The position numbers and the translations under genes were made by a program. Source: JBBQNY01 sp038255255 (GTDB lineage: Bacteria > Pseudomonadota > Gammaproteobacteria > Xanthomonadales > Ahniellaceae). From it: a stretch of 5,575 bases of DNA. A model generated the notes under the pieces. The model searched no databases and was not told the origin of the DNA. It saw only the letters and a list, made by a program, of their open reading frames with translations. Below are positions 5,363 through 5,575 of this stretch, piece by piece. The stretch's first letter is position 1; the number at the start of each line of letters is the position of its first letter. The stretch spans positions 1 to 5,575 of the forward strand of contig JBBSLL010000058.1 in assembly GCA_038255255.1 (NCBI GenBank), written 5' to 3'.

Positions 5363-5575
5363 GGTTATTACGCGCTGCGTTGGTACTCGTTCTTCGTGAC
5401 GCCGTCGCTTCGTCGCGAAGCTTGCCGTTGAAGTTCTCGACGAAGCCGTTCTGCCATGGGCTGCCGGGTGCGATGAATGACTGTCCGATGGCTTGATCGG
5501 TCATCCAGCGCATCACCTTGGCTGCGGTGAACTCGGCGCCGTTGTCGGAGCGGACGTACGCCGGCTTTCCGTACA
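5337..5575 (-). pseudogene. IS3-family transposase OrfB, C-terminal catalytic fragment, broken
   Basis: Seventy-eight codons are visible. The first 55 match the rve/DDE integrase core of IS3-family OrfB: YVRSDNGAEFTAAKVMRWM contains the second catalytic Asp in SDNG, and IAPGSPWQNGFVENFNGKLR leads to the catalytic Glu in FVEN. After KLRDE the expected CLNxxWF segment and the PHSxLGYxTP end are absent. They are replaced by a Ser/Arg/Asn-rich tail of 23 residues ending in a stop. The homology break is near 5408, so the last 40-50 residues of the family are missing through deletion or rearrangement. The N-terminal part lies beyond the right edge. Confidence 0.85.

Larger units (their letters stand above)
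5329..5575 (-). mobile_element. 3' remnant of an IS3-family insertion sequence (element C), running off the right edge
   Basis: This is defined by an IS3-type transposase C-terminal fragment on the minus strand. A possible outer end is the plus-strand TGCCCAGATTACGACCG at 5329, which shares only scattered positions with the element A terminus (TGxCC, ACGA, GCCAA). That boundary is tentative. The element is internally deleted, since the coding homology breaks near 5408, far short of a normal IS3 transposase end. Whether it belongs to the same element type as A cannot be decided from this window. Confidence 0.65.

Overview
This window looks like an accessory region of a GC-rich Gram-negative bacterium, most likely a proteobacterium. 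The basis is GC-rich coding throughout, IS3-family insertion sequences of a kind common in Burkholderia, Ralstonia and Xanthomonas relatives, Sec-type signal peptides, and a C-terminal hydrophobic-plus-arginine tail like Gram-negative sorting tails. A lysobacter/xanthomonad-type host is a guess from protein style only. All supported genes lie on the minus strand.

Right to left, in the direction of transcription: (1) 5329-5575 is the 3' remnant of an IS3-family element. Its transposase keeps the middle of the DDE integrase core but loses homology soon after the catalytic Glu. (2) 3377-5266 is an intact secreted subtilisin-like (S8) serine protease with signal peptide, propeptide-like region, recognisable Asp/His/Asn/Ser catalytic residues and a C-terminal DUF11/CARDB-like beta domain. 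(3) 1578-3380 is a secreted protein of seven FG-GAP repeats, enough for a complete integrin-alpha-type seven-bladed beta-propeller, with a C-terminal hydrophobic/basic tail. Its proposed GTG start overlaps the protease stop by four bases (GTGA), so the two are probably one translationally coupled operon. (4) 1398-1577 is a short non-coding stretch with a hairpin just past the operon. (5) 1293-1397 is a decayed relic of an IS3 5' end. (6) 979-1292 has no recognisable feature.

The left part is nested insertion-sequence debris. A possible secreted-protein gene (start near 972-978) is cut near 750 by an IS407-like IS3 element. That element is cut at about 151/152 within its orfB by another IS3 element, which runs off the left edge. 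The first 105 bp of this last element are about 90% identical by eye to the relic at 1293-1397, so its family has invaded the locus at least twice.

Biologically, the core is a two-gene exported module: a protease and an adhesin-like propeller made together, stranded between mobile-element remnants. No RNA genes or CRISPR arrays were seen.
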